Source of the DNA: DAOTVC01 sp034437215
GTDB taxonomy: Bacteria > Chloroflexota > Anaerolineae > B4-G1 > SLSP01
DNA: 64,000 nt
Direction of reading: 5' to 3'
Assembly (NCBI GenBank): GCA_034437215.1
Contig: DAOTVC010000153.1
Location: 1 to 64,000, forward strand
The notes below the pieces were generated by a model, which saw only the letters and a program-made list of their open reading frames with translations, made no database searches and was not told the origin of the DNA. The translations under genes and the position numbers were made by a program. Shown here one piece after another: positions 30,901 to 39,332 of this stretch. Position 1 is the stretch's first letter. The number at the start of each line of letters is the position of its first letter.

Positions 30901-31203
30901 ATGGTCGCGAAATCTGACGAGGGAAAGCTCTTCCGCTCCGGGAAAGCACAGTGGCTGCAGAAAGCAGGCCAATGCGACCTGGACGACGACCAGCGGGCGT
31001 TGCTGCTGGCTCTTACCCAGCTCGAGGCTTCGTTGGGACACGAGCTCTCCTCTGAGGAGTCTGAGGCCATGGAAACGCTGAGTGGTGGGATGGAGGGCTT
31101 CGACGCCCAGGAGATCAAGCAGGCGATCCAGCGCGTGGTGGATACCCCCGCTGATCCGCGGCGCACGACGTCTTGGTCGGAGCTCAAACGGCGAGAAGAG
31201 TGA
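30901..31203 (+). CDS. Hypothetical small acidic protein, 100 residues
   Basis: I do not recognise this family. The protein is acidic and predicted mostly helical (AQWLQKAGQCDLDDDQRALLLALTQLEASLGHELSSEESEAMETL, then FDAQEIKQAIQRVV). It has no membrane segment and one cysteine. It is a real gene: AAGGAGGT stands 5 bp before ATG 30901, a TACAAT -10-like box lies at 30874-30879, and a strong terminator follows the stop. It stands alone between a leftward HAD gene and leftward ftsK. Confidence 0.72.
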   Translation: MVAKSDEGKLFRSGKAQWLQKAGQCDLDDDQRALLLALTQLEASLGHELSSEESEAMETLSGGMEGFDAQEIKQAIQRVVDTPADPRRTTSWSELKRREE

Positions 31204-31214
31204 ACTGTGCAAGG

Positions 31215-31244
31215 AAACAGCGGCCCGTCCGGGCCGCTGTTTTT
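31215..31244. terminator. Bidirectional intrinsic terminator
   Basis: A perfect 12-bp stem (AAACAGCGGCCC and its complement) with a 4-nt loop, followed by TTTTTG on the right. The left strand also runs into U-rich sequence weakly. Confidence 0.88.
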
Positions 31245-31258
31245 GTGTGGCTTGAGCA

Positions 31259-33634
31259 TTAGAAGGGGGGCAGGTCCTCGTCGCCGTTCTCGCCCTCGCC
31301 CTCCACGGAGGAGAGCAAGGCCTCGGCGACGGGACGGTTGATCCCGCGCGACTGCCCCTTCTCCACCCCCTCGGTGACGACGCCCATGTCCGTGAGCAGA
31401 TCGATGATGCGGGCCGAGCGGGTGTAGCCGATGCGCAGCCGTCGCTGTAGGAGCGAGACGGACGCCCGATCTTCCGCCAACAAAATCTCGACGGCGGCGG
31501 GGACCAGCTCATCCTCGAACTCCTGGGCGGGCTCCTTGAACTCCGGGAAGAGGGCGGGCTGTACGAGGGCCTTCTTGAGCCCCGTCGGCGTCTCGGCGAT
31601 GGCGGCCTCGGGTACCGTCGAGCCGGGCTCCGCCTGCTTCTGCCAGTACTCGATCAGGTGGTCGATCTCGTGGTTGGAGACGAAGGTGCCCTGCAGTCGC
31701 AGGGGCTGGGCGACGTCCGGCGGCATGAAGAGCATGTCTCCACGGCCGAGGAGCCGCTCGGCGCCCGGCATGTCGAGGATGACGCGGGAGTCCACCGACG
31801 AGGCGACGGCGAAGGCCACCCGGGCCGGGAAGTTGGCCTTGATGAGGCCGGTGACGACGTCGACACTGGGGCGCTGGGTGGCGATGACCAGGTGGATGCC
31901 TGTGGCCCGCGCCATCTGCGCCAACCGGCAGATCACCCGCTCCGTCTCCTCGGGCGACTGCATCATCAGATCCGCCAGCTCATCCACCAGGACGACGATG
32001 TAGGGGATGGGCTCCTCCTCCTGGCTCTCGCGCACCTTCTGGTTGTAGTGCTCGATGTTGCGGGCGCCGATCTTGGCGAAGCGGCGGTAACGGCTGTCCA
32101 TCTCCCGCATCACCCAGCGCAGGGCCGGCACGACGCGCTCCACGTCGACGATGACGGGCGCGAGCAGGTGGGGGATGCCGTTGTACTGGGTCAGCTCCAC
32201 CCGCTTGGGATCCACCATCAGCAGGCGCAGCGTCTCGGGTGAGTTCTGCAGGAGCAGTGCGGTGATGACGGCGTTGACGCAGACCGACTTGCCCGCCCCG
32301 GTGGTGCCGGCAATGAGGAGGTGGGGCATGGCCCGCAGGTCGGCAGCGACCGCCTGCCCCGAGACATCCTGCCCCAGCCCCATGCGCAGCGTGCCCTTCA
32401 GGTCGGCGAAGGCCTGGGACTCCATCACGTCGCGCAGGGCGACCACCGAGGGCTCCATGTTGGGGACCTCGATGCCCACCAACCCCTTGCCGGGAATGGG
32501 GGCCTCGATGCGGATGGACTTGGCGGAGAGGGCCAGCGCCAGGTCGTCGGCCAGAGAGCTGATCTTGCTGACCTTGACCTTCGTCTTCTTGCCGCTCCGC
32601 GCGACGAGGAAGAGGGGCTCCACCCCGAACTGGGTCACGACGGGACCGGTGTTGGTCTCGAGGACCTTGGAGGGCGCGCCCAGGCTGTGCAACGTGTCCT
32701 CGATGATGCGCGCCTGCTTGCGGATGAGATCGAAGCTGTAGTTCTGCTCGCTGCCGAACTCGAGAATTCGCTCCACGTCGGGTAGATGCCAGGGGGAGCC
32801 GCGGGGCAACGGGGGGATGAGCAGGTCGAGCTCCTCGTCGCGGTCTTTCGGCGGAGGCGCGTTGATCTGCATCTCCTTCTCTTCGGGTTCCGGCTCCTCG
32901 GCGCCGGTGGGTTTGGCAGCCTTGGTGGCTTTGGGCGGCTTGGCGGGCGCGGACTCCGTCTCCCCGAGGATGAGGGGCTCCCGCACGGGCTCCTGGGGGA
33001 GATCCAGGGTCTCACCTCGCGCAGCCACCGGTCCGGCTCTCCGCTGTCGTTGGCGGCGGTACTCGGTGAGCAGCTGCACGGCCTCGACCGGGGAGACGCC
33101 CGCGATCAGGGTCACCGTGACCATCCAGACCATGATGAGGGCGATGATCACCCCTGCCAGCCCCAGACCCTTGAGGCCCAGATCGAGGAGCCCGGCTCCA
33201 ATGTACCCGCCTCCCTCTCCCAGAGGCACGAGGTCGTAGACGTCGAGAGCGGGCCAGAAGAGGCGGTTGGCGATAAGGTGCAGAGTGACCAGCGCCATGA
33301 GGAAGCCGAGGAGGATGCCGACGACCTGCTCGGGCTCGGGGTGAGGGAAGCGGTCCTCGAAGCGGCGCAGGAGCAGCCAGAGCCCCACGGCGCCCATGAA
33401 GAGGGGGACGATGTAGGTACCCCATCCGAAGAGGGAGGCCAACGCCCGGATCCACAGGCGGGTGAGGCTGCCCTGTTGCGCCGAGAGCAGACTGAGAATA
33501 GTAAGGACGGCCAACAATACCAGACCCCCGCCTAGCAGGTCCAGCTGTTGGTCCCGCGTCATTTGAATGAGAGGTGCTCGTCTCGAGCGCGAGCGACGGG
33601 ATGAGCGTTTCCTGGATGATCGTCGTTTGGTCAT
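31259..33634 (-). CDS. ftsK: DNA translocase FtsK/SpoIIIE
   Basis: A 791-residue DNA pump that clears the chromosome terminus from the closing septum. A basic N-terminus (KRRSSRKRSSRRSRSRR) precedes four or five membrane helices (residues ~30-185). A Pro/Lys/Glu linker follows to about residue 255, then the RecA-like motor. The motor has Walker A AGTTGAGKSVCVNAVI near residue 445, YIVVLVDELADLMM and the ATP-sensing GRGDMLFMPP. The C-terminal gamma winged helix has ASVSLLQRRLRIGYTRSARIIDLL and should read KOPS-like sites. ATG 33634 is preferred over an in-frame start 23 codons upstream, although its ribosome site is weak. Confidence 0.96.
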   Translation of the reverse strand: MTKRRSSRKRSSRRSRSRRAPLIQMTRDQQLDLLGGGLVLLAVLTILSLLSAQQGSLTRLWIRALASLFGWGTYIVPLFMGAVGLWLLLRRFEDRFPHPEPEQVVGILLGFLMALVTLHLIANRLFWPALDVYDLVPLGEGGGYIGAGLLDLGLKGLGLAGVIIALIMVWMVTVTLIAGVSPVEAVQLLTEYRRQRQRRAGPVAARGETLDLPQEPVREPLILGETESAPAKPPKATKAAKPTGAEEPEPEEKEMQINAPPPKDRDEELDLLIPPLPRGSPWHLPDVERILEFGSEQNYSFDLIRKQARIIEDTLHSLGAPSKVLETNTGPVVTQFGVEPLFLVARSGKKTKVKVSKISSLADDLALALSAKSIRIEAPIPGKGLVGIEVPNMEPSVVALRDVMESQAFADLKGTLRMGLGQDVSGQAVAADLRAMPHLLIAGTTGAGKSVCVNAVITALLLQNSPETLRLLMVDPKRVELTQYNGIPHLLAPVIVDVERVVPALRWVMREMDSRYRRFAKIGARNIEHYNQKVRESQEEEPIPYIVVLVDELADLMMQSPEETERVICRLAQMARATGIHLVIATQRPSVDVVTGLIKANFPARVAFAVASSVDSRVILDMPGAERLLGRGDMLFMPPDVAQPLRLQGTFVSNHEIDHLIEYWQKQAEPGSTVPEAAIAETPTGLKKALVQPALFPEFKEPAQEFEDELVPAAVEILLAEDRASVSLLQRRLRIGYTRSARIIDLLTDMGVVTEGVEKGQSRGINRPVAEALLSSVEGEGENGDEDLPPF

Positions 33635-33717
33635 AATTCCAACTGTTCCAGTATACACTGTCACGCGTGAATGTCCTATCACGCGTATAAAATTGTTATA
33701 CATTGCGGCGGCCGGTG

Positions 33718-35094
33718 TCAGGTGAGCGCTACGTCGATGGCCTCCTGGACCGAGCGGACGGGGATGGCCTCCACGCCCTCGGGGAGGCGGGGTTTCTGCC
33801 GCCCCAGGCTGCGCGGTACCACCACCCGGCGGAAGCCCAGACGTGCTGCCTCCTTGATACGCATCTCCAGCTGGCCCACCGAGCGGATCTCACCCGAGAG
33901 GCCGATCTCGCCCACGAGGGCCAGATCCGCCGCGACGGGTCGATCCCGCAGGCTAGAGGCCAGGGAGGCCGCCAGCGCCAGGTCCGCGGCCGGCTCCTGG
34001 ATCTGCATCCCTCCCACGACGTTAGCGAAGACGTCCTGCTCCGACAGGCGCAGACCCACCCGGCGGGTCAGCACGGCCACGACCAGGAGGAGGCGGTTGA
34101 AGTCGAGACCGTTGACGGTGCGCCGCGGGTTGCCGAAGCTCGTGTGGCTGGCCAGGGCCTGGACCTCCACGAGGAGCGGGCGGGTACCCTCCATCGTCAC
34201 GGCGATGGAGGAGCCGGGCACGTTCACCATGCGCTCGGCGAGGAAGGCCTCCGAGGGATTGGCGACCTCCACCAGCCCCTCCTGGCGCATCTCGAAGACG
34301 CCCACCTCGGAGGTGGCACCGAAGCGGTTCTTGACGCTTCGCAGGAGGCGGTAGGTGTGGAAGGGATCTCCCTCGAGGTAGAGGACGGTATCGACGATGT
34401 GCTCCAGGACCTTAGGACCGGCGATGGCCCCAGCCTTGGTCACGTGTCCCACGAGGAAGACGGGCACCGCCTGGGATTTGGCCCAGCGTTGGAAGAGCGT
34501 GGCGCAGGTGCGGACCTGGCTCACGCTGCCCGGCGCCGAGCTCAGCTCTTCCGTCTGGATCGTCTGGATGGAGTCGACGATAAGGGCGGCCAGATCGGGC
34601 ATGGCCTGGGCCTGGGCGAGGATGGCGTCGGCCTCGGTCTCCGGCAGCAGGTGGACGCTCCCCCCGTCGAGCCCCAGGCGCTCGGCCCGCATCTTGATCT
34701 GCCGGGGGGACTCCTCGCCGGAGACGTAGAGGACGGGCTGCTGCCCGTTGCCCACCCGTGCGGCGACCTGGAGCAGGAGGGTGGATTTTCCGATGCCCGG
34801 TTCACCGCCGATGAGCACCAGCGAGCCGGGCACGAGCCCTCCTCCCAGCACACGGGCGAACTCCGCGATGGCGACGGGAACGCGGTCGAGGTCGCGGGCG
34901 TCGACCTGGTTCAGGGCTTGCGGGCGGGCCCGCCCCTGCAGGGCCGTCTGACCGGGTGCGGCTGTCGTGGGCTCCGGCTCGAGGAGGGTTTCAACGAGAG
35001 AGCCCCAGGCCTCGCAGTGGGGGCACTTGCCCATGTGCCGGGCGAAGCTCCAACCGCACTGCTGACAGATCCAGCGTGTCTGTGATTTTGCCAT
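33718..35094 (-). CDS. radA: DNA repair protein RadA/Sms
   Basis: A 458-residue RecA-like ATPase that processes recombination intermediates by branch migration. An N-terminal C4 zinc finger (C10, C13, C24, C27) comes first. Walker A GGEPGIGKST is at ~97-106. The RadA-specific KNRFGATSEVGVF is present, as is a C-terminal inactive Lon-like domain (LALVGEIGLSGEIRSVGQLEMRIKEAARLGF). ATG 35094 follows AGGAGG at 8 bp. The promoter spacer is occupied by a perfect LexA-like palindrome, consistent with SOS control. Confidence 0.96.
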   Translation of the reverse strand: MAKSQTRWICQQCGWSFARHMGKCPHCEAWGSLVETLLEPEPTTAAPGQTALQGRARPQALNQVDARDLDRVPVAIAEFARVLGGGLVPGSLVLIGGEPGIGKSTLLLQVAARVGNGQQPVLYVSGEESPRQIKMRAERLGLDGGSVHLLPETEADAILAQAQAMPDLAALIVDSIQTIQTEELSSAPGSVSQVRTCATLFQRWAKSQAVPVFLVGHVTKAGAIAGPKVLEHIVDTVLYLEGDPFHTYRLLRSVKNRFGATSEVGVFEMRQEGLVEVANPSEAFLAERMVNVPGSSIAVTMEGTRPLLVEVQALASHTSFGNPRRTVNGLDFNRLLLVVAVLTRRVGLRLSEQDVFANVVGGMQIQEPAADLALAASLASSLRDRPVAADLALVGEIGLSGEIRSVGQLEMRIKEAARLGFRRVVVPRSLGRQKPRLPEGVEAIPVRSVQEAIDVALT

Positions 35095-35113
35095 AGCTTC
35101 CACCTCCTCCCCA

Positions 35114-35136
35114 ATTATACCAGAACAATTGTTCTG
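35114..35136 (-). promoter_or_regulatory. radA promoter with perfect 16-bp LexA-like palindrome
   Basis: CAGAACAATTGTTCTG (35121-35136) is a perfect palindrome containing GAAC-N4-GTTC, the Gram-positive-type SOS box core. A consensus TATAAT (complement of 35114-35119) follows after 1 bp on the minus strand, so a bound repressor would cover the -35/-10 spacer. The -35 hexamer is weak. Confidence 0.6.
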
Positions 35137-35166
35137 ATGCGAGGTTCAAAATCGTGGACCAGCTAC

Positions 35167-36069
35167 TCAGCGGACGCCGGCGCGCTCCAGAAAGGCACCT
35201 ATCTCCCGGTCGTAGGCCTCCGGGTCGGTGGCCTGGGCGCGGGCGTGACGGGCGCCGGGCACGAGATAGAGGGCCTTCGCTCCGGGTTTGGCGTTGTAGA
35301 GATCGATGCTCATCCGTGTGGGGACGTAGGCGTCCTCCTTGCCGTGGATGAAGAGGACGGGCGTCTCCAGGTGGGCGACGGCTTGGAGGGGCGAGACCTC
35401 TGCCAGGCTGAATCCGGCACGCAGGCGGATGAGGAGGTTAGCCACGGGGAGGATGGGAAAGGGCGGGAGGTGGTAGTCCTCCCACAGGCGTACGCGCAGC
35501 TCCTGCTCGAGGGTGGAGAAGGCGCAGTCGGCGACGACGAAGTCCGGCCGGGGATCGATGGCGGCGTGCTGCAGGACGGTCACCCCACCCAGGGACTCGC
35601 CGTGGGTGCCGACGGTGCATTCCGTGCCGCACCTCTCGTACACCCAGTCCATCCAGGCCCGGAGATCCTCCCTCTCGTAGAAACCGTAGCTGCTGAAGGG
35701 GCCACCGCTCTGCCCGTGGAAGCGGTGATCGTAGAGGAGGACGTTGAAGCCTCGCTTGCGAAAGGGCTCCATGTACTTGACGGAGCCGAAGACGTTGCTC
35801 GTGATGCCGTGGACGATGATCACGGTCTTGCGGGCGTCGGGAATGGGGAAGTAGAGACCGAAGAGCCGGTAGCCGTAGGGGGACGGGATGCGCACCTCCT
35901 CCCGCTCCCACGTCTCGAAGATGCGGGGATCGAAGCGCCCGGCCTCCGCCTCCCACCGGTACTTCTCCAGATGGCTGCTCACCTGGGGGTAGAGCAGCCG
36001 GTTCGAGAGGTTATAAGCAATCCCTACGATGAGGAGGCCCAAGCCGATGAGGAACAACAGGAGCACCAC
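35167..36069 (-). CDS. Membrane-anchored alpha/beta hydrolase
   Basis: A 300-residue alpha/beta hydrolase with one N-terminal membrane helix (residues ~2-22). The nucleophile elbow is GTHGESLGG, the oxyanion segment VIIVHGITSN, the acid in LFIHGKEDAYVP, and the His in PGARHARA. The set completes a Ser-Asp-His triad. It resembles the YqkD/BEM46-like 'extended' hydrolases of unknown substrate. The start is GTG 36069 with GGGAGGAG. RfbC ends 17 bp upstream on the same strand, so it closes a four-gene leftward operon starting at the methyltransferase. Confidence 0.87.
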   Translation of the reverse strand: MVLLLFLIGLGLLIVGIAYNLSNRLLYPQVSSHLEKYRWEAEAGRFDPRIFETWEREEVRIPSPYGYRLFGLYFPIPDARKTVIIVHGITSNVFGSVKYMEPFRKRGFNVLLYDHRFHGQSGGPFSSYGFYEREDLRAWMDWVYERCGTECTVGTHGESLGGVTVLQHAAIDPRPDFVVADCAFSTLEQELRVRLWEDYHLPPFPILPVANLLIRLRAGFSLAEVSPLQAVAHLETPVLFIHGKEDAYVPTRMSIDLYNAKPGAKALYLVPGARHARAQATDPEAYDREIGAFLERAGVR

Positions 36070-36086
36070 TTCTCTCCTCCCGGCGC

Positions 36087-36665
36087 TCAGAAGGCGTCGT
36101 GCTCCGTTCGGTAGACGAAGTTGTTGTCCGCCTCTGCGAGAAGAGGCTGGGCTGCATCTTTAGGAGAGAGCCGGGGGCTGGCCGTGGGCCAGGCGATGCC
36201 GAGCGCCGGATCGTCCCAGCGGATCCCCCGGTCGTGCTCCCCGGAGTACTCCGCCGTCACCTGATAGAGGACGTCGGCGTGTTCGCTCAGGACGCAGAAG
36301 CCGTGAGCGAAGCCCGGGGGAACGTAGAGGAGGCGGTGGTTGCTCTCGCTCAGCACCTCTCCGACCCACCGACCGTAGGTCGGAGAGCCGCGGCGAATGT
36401 CGACGGCGACGTCGAAGATGGCGCCGCGCACCGCCATCACCAGCTTGCCCTGGGCCTGGGGCTCCTTCTGGTAGTGGAGCCCGCGCAGGACACCCTGGGT
36501 GGAATGGGAGTGATTGCTCTGGACGAAGGTTTCGGGGATCCCGGCAGCCAGGAAGTCCGAGGCCTTGTAGGACTCCAGGAAAAAACCGCGGTCGTCGCCA
36601 AAGACGCGGGGCTCGATGAGGACGATCGCGGGAATCAGCAGACGGGTAAAGGACTTGAAGGGCAT
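36087..36665 (-). CDS. rfbC: dTDP-4-dehydrorhamnose 3,5-epimerase family protein
   Basis: A 192-residue cupin epimerase of the RmlC family, in dTDP-L-rhamnose synthesis. It has the catalytic His in QGVLRGLHYQKEP, the Asp in DVAVDIRRGSPTYGRW, and YVPPGFAHGFCVLSEHADVLYQ. These are standard RmlC blocks. RmlA, RmlB and RmlD are not nearby. The next genes upstream are a FemAB-like transferase and a methyltransferase, so it may act on another dTDP-sugar for cell-envelope glycans. The start follows the FemAB stop by 4 bp. Confidence 0.9.
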   Translation of the reverse strand: MPFKSFTRLLIPAIVLIEPRVFGDDRGFFLESYKASDFLAAGIPETFVQSNHSHSTQGVLRGLHYQKEPQAQGKLVMAVRGAIFDVAVDIRRGSPTYGRWVGEVLSESNHRLLYVPPGFAHGFCVLSEHADVLYQVTAEYSGEHDRGIRWDDPALGIAWPTASPRLSPKDAAQPLLAEADNNFVYRTEHDAF

Positions 36666-36669
36666 ACGC

Positions 36670-37680
36670 CTACTCCTTCCGTCGTAAGAGCCGCCGTGCT
36701 CTCAGCGCCAGCGGATAGAGAGGCGAGAGCGTCTTTTCCCAGAGGCCCACGTAGCGCACAATTTTGCCGCCGAAGCCCCGCTTGAAGCGGTAGACGCCCC
36801 AGAGGCCGTCGCTCCTCTGCAGGAACTCCGCCTCCAGCGTCTCCTCATCGGCGTCGGGGATGCCCCAGAGATCGTAGGTGGTGCAGCCGTGACGCTGGGC
36901 CCAGCGCATGGCCTCCCACTGCAGGGCGTAGGTGGGCATTTTCTCACGGTGGCGGTTCGACGAAGCGCCGTAGAAATACCAGGCGCTCTTGCCCAGGGCG
37001 AAGACGATGATCGCGGCGACAGGATCGTCGTCCACCTCGGCGATGAGGAGGGCGGCTTCTCCCTGGGGCAGGAAGATCTCGAGAGCGCGCCGGTAGTAGG
37101 CCTGGCTGTGAATGCCGAACTCGTTGCGCTCGCCCGTGCTCTCCATCAAGCGATAGTAGACCTGCGCATCCGCGACCGTGCCCTCGCGCACGGTGACCCC
37201 CTTCCGCCCGGCGAGGCGGATGTTGTAGCGCGTCTTCGACTTCATCCGCGAGAGGAGCGTATCTTCCTCGGGGTGGAGATCCACCTGCAGGGTGCGAGGG
37301 GGTTGGATGGTGCGTGACGAGGGGGTGAAGCCCGCTCTTCGCAGGCGCTCCCGGGCGCCCTCCCCATCCAGCCAGTCCGGTTCCAGCCAGAGGGCCCACG
37401 CCCGGCGGGCCCGGGCTCGCTCCTCCAGCAGCGTGACGATGGTGCGCAGAGCGGCTTCGTTCTTCTTGTTCACCACCGGCCCTCGCGGGACGTAGGCGAT
37501 GGTGCCCAGGCCCAGGGGGAGACGGCGGAAGAGGAGCAGGGCGCCCCCCTCGCCTATCCGGACGAGCTCCCAGTCCCATCCGAAGTCGGCTTTGAAACGC
37601 CCCCAGTCAGTAGTCTGGAGCAGGGTGCCGTGAGGGTGGGTGGCGACGAAGGTGTTCCAGGCGGCGTGCGAGGCTGTCAT
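36670..37680 (-). CDS. FemAB/FmhB-family aminoacyltransferase (lipid II amino acid ligase-like)
   Basis: A 336-residue protein with two GNAT-like halves, as in FemX/FemAB, which use aminoacyl-tRNA to extend the peptidoglycan stem peptide. Family segments are GTLLQTTDWGRFKADFGWDWE, LSRMKSKTRYNIRLAGRKGVTV, EFGIHSQAYYRRALEIF, WYFYGASSNRHREKMPTYALQWEAMRWA and YDLWGIPD. I choose ATG 37680, which overlaps the methyltransferase stop as ATGA with GGAGAGAAACGGAG upstream. A longer frame adds 98 spurious residues. It is probably involved in cell-wall cross-bridge or surface-peptide synthesis. Confidence 0.9.
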   Translation of the reverse strand: MTASHAAWNTFVATHPHGTLLQTTDWGRFKADFGWDWELVRIGEGGALLLFRRLPLGLGTIAYVPRGPVVNKKNEAALRTIVTLLEERARARRAWALWLEPDWLDGEGARERLRRAGFTPSSRTIQPPRTLQVDLHPEEDTLLSRMKSKTRYNIRLAGRKGVTVREGTVADAQVYYRLMESTGERNEFGIHSQAYYRRALEIFLPQGEAALLIAEVDDDPVAAIIVFALGKSAWYFYGASSNRHREKMPTYALQWEAMRWAQRHGCTTYDLWGIPDADEETLEAEFLQRSDGLWGVYRFKRGFGGKIVRYVGLWEKTLSPLYPLALRARRLLRRKE

Positions 37681-38519
37681 CTCCGTTTCTCTCCTACGAT
37701 CAGCAGCCCGGCACCCCCTCCGCCCCGCGGGACATTCATCTCGTAAGAGCGCCGCCAGTCGCGACTGAGGCGGTCCACCACGCGCCTGCGCATCCACCCC
37801 TGGAACTTCAAGCCCTTGAAACGGGGAGAGGCCAACCAGCGATAGAAGGGCTGGCCGCCCGCGGTGATTCCGTAGATGGCGTTGCTCTCGTCCCACAATG
37901 CGGCGACTGAAGGGGGGATGTAGTAGCGGGCCTTGATCAATCTCATATCTGCGGCTGCCAGCTTCTCCGCCCACTCGTCGGGCGACGGGTAGTGGTGGTG
38001 TTCGAGACGGCGGTCAACGCTGGTGGCGTAGGCCTCGGCGCCCGCGACGTCTCCTACCGCCATGCGCTCCCGGTAGCCGGCAAGGAAGCGGCGGAAGAGA
38101 TCGCTGGGCACGGTGGTGATGAAGCGACCGCCCGGTCGCAGCACACGCCCTGCTTCGTGGATGACGGCGTCCTGGTCCGGAATGTGCTCGAGCACAGAGT
38201 TGCTGAAGACGGTGGCAAAGGCAGCATCGGGATAGGGCATGGCACTGCCCCACGCCTGTTGGACGGTTCGGTACATGCCGCTGCTCGCGGCTTTCTCCAG
38301 CTGCTGCCACCAGGGATCAAAGCCTACCTCGATGGGCGGCTCGCCGCCAAAGAGCACGGCAGCCACGAGCCCGTCCCCACATCCAAGATCGAGGATGGGG
38401 CGGGGGAAGGTCTCCTCGGCTAAGACCCGCAGCTCCACCGCCCGCCAGAGGGCCACGGGAGGGGCAAACCAGTAGTGATCGAGAAGCTGGCTCAGATAGT
38501 CGTGCTTAACGTCGGGCAT
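37677..38519 (-). CDS. Class I SAM-dependent methyltransferase (Methyltransf_11)
   Basis: A 280-residue methyltransferase. Motif I is PILDLGCGDGLVAAVLF, motif II VGFDPWW, the post-II block MPYPDAAFATVFSNSVLEHIPD, and motif III VLRPGGRFITTVPS. The C-terminal 100 residues contain a basic amphipathic stretch (RFKGLKFQGWMRRRVVDRLSRDWRRS) that could bind membrane. The substrate is unknown, possibly an envelope sugar or lipid given the neighbours. It heads the leftward operon with FemAB (4-bp overlap), RfbC and the hydrolase. Confidence 0.87.
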   Translation of the reverse strand: MPDVKHDYLSQLLDHYWFAPPVALWRAVELRVLAEETFPRPILDLGCGDGLVAAVLFGGEPPIEVGFDPWWQQLEKAASSGMYRTVQQAWGSAMPYPDAAFATVFSNSVLEHIPDQDAVIHEAGRVLRPGGRFITTVPSDLFRRFLAGYRERMAVGDVAGAEAYATSVDRRLEHHHYPSPDEWAEKLAAADMRLIKARYYIPPSVAALWDESNAIYGITAGGQPFYRWLASPRFKGLKFQGWMRRRVVDRLSRDWRRSYEMNVPRGGGGAGLLIVGEKRR

Positions 38520-38620
38520 AGGATCTTGAGGAAAGGATGGTGCTCAACGAGCCGTTGGGGAAGCGCCGCGGTGCGTCGAGCCGGTTGGATGATAATCGAT
38601 GATCAACGTTCATGACCCCT

Positions 38621-38648
38621 ACCATAAACTCAAACCGGTAAAGGTCAA
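38621..38648 (-). promoter_or_regulatory. Promoter of the methyltransferase-FemAB-rfbC operon
   Basis: TTGACC (complement of 38643-38648), a 16-bp spacer and TATGGT (complement of 38621-38626), about 95 nt before the first start codon. Confidence 0.55.
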
Positions 38649-38690
38649 GCCTGCCGGCGTGAACGTGTGCGGGACTATCTACAGAGGAGG

Positions 38691-38990
38691 CTACCCCTCG
38701 CGCCGGTTGAGGAGCTCGGTGAGCTCCTCCGCACGCACGTAGTTGACGACCTCGATCTGCTGCTCCGCCACGCCGGGCACGCTCTCCACGGCCTCACGGA
38801 TGTCCGTTCCCAGGCTCACCGCCAGCGGGCAGAGGGGGGAGGAGGGCCGAAAGCGGTAGGTGACCCTACCGGACTCCTCCTCGACCTGCAGGTCCTCGAT
38901 AAGCCGCATGCGTAGGACGTCGACACCCGTCTCGGGATCGATGACCTCGACCAGTTTCAACAGGATTCTCTCGCGCAATGTCGCTTCCAC
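38691..38990 (-). CDS. MIP18/DUF59-family metal-sulfur cluster assembly protein
   Basis: A 99-residue DUF59 protein (PaaD/SufT-like). It has RERILLKLVEVIDPETGVDVLRMRLIEDL and the 'RPSSPLCPLAVSL' loop with the conserved Cys. Proteins of this type help mature Fe-S proteins. The start GTG 38990 is favoured by AGGAGGG 6 bp upstream. An in-frame TTG at 39011 is weaker. It lies downstream of the NifX-like and zinc-ribbon genes on the same strand, consistent with a metal-cofactor module, but a 134-bp gap separates them. Confidence 0.88.
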   Translation of the reverse strand: MEATLRERILLKLVEVIDPETGVDVLRMRLIEDLQVEEESGRVTYRFRPSSPLCPLAVSLGTDIREAVESVPGVAEQQIEVVNYVRAEELTELLNRREG

Positions 38991-39124
38991 CCTATCCCTC
39001 CTGGCACTCAACCTGTTGGCAGTTCCCAGCTCTTCTTAATTCTACCTCAAATTCGTGACCTTGCTGAGAGCGGGCAATTCAGGTGTGCATCGGGCGCGGA
39101 CGAGGCATAGGGATGCCGGACGGA

Positions 39125-39316
39125 TCAGCGACGGGTTAAGGGGCTCTTACACTGGGGGCACTTGAGGCTGTAGCAGGGCACCCCTCGTCTGTGAGGCTGG
39201 AGGTATCCACAGGAGAGACAGATACACTCACCTCGCGGACCCGCTCCTATACGGCTGTTGCCGGCTGAGCGTGCGTTGTCTCGCTCTTCACCCTCTCTGC
39301 GACGGAACCGTACCAT
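39125..39316 (-). CDS. Small zinc-ribbon protein, 63 residues
   Basis: A 63-residue basic protein whose C-terminal half is a C4 zinc- or iron-binding ribbon: CICLSCGY and, 15 residues on, CYSLKCPQC. GGGAGGTC precedes ATG 39316. It follows the NifX-like stop by 16 bp, so the two are co-transcribed. Small ribbons like this often accompany dinitrogenase-cofactor-family proteins in anaerobes. The function is not established. Confidence 0.75.
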   Translation of the reverse strand: MVRFRRREGEERDNARSAGNSRIGAGPRGECICLSCGYLQPHRRGVPCYSLKCPQCKSPLTRR

Positions 39317-39332
39317 CTTCGACCTCCCAGAC

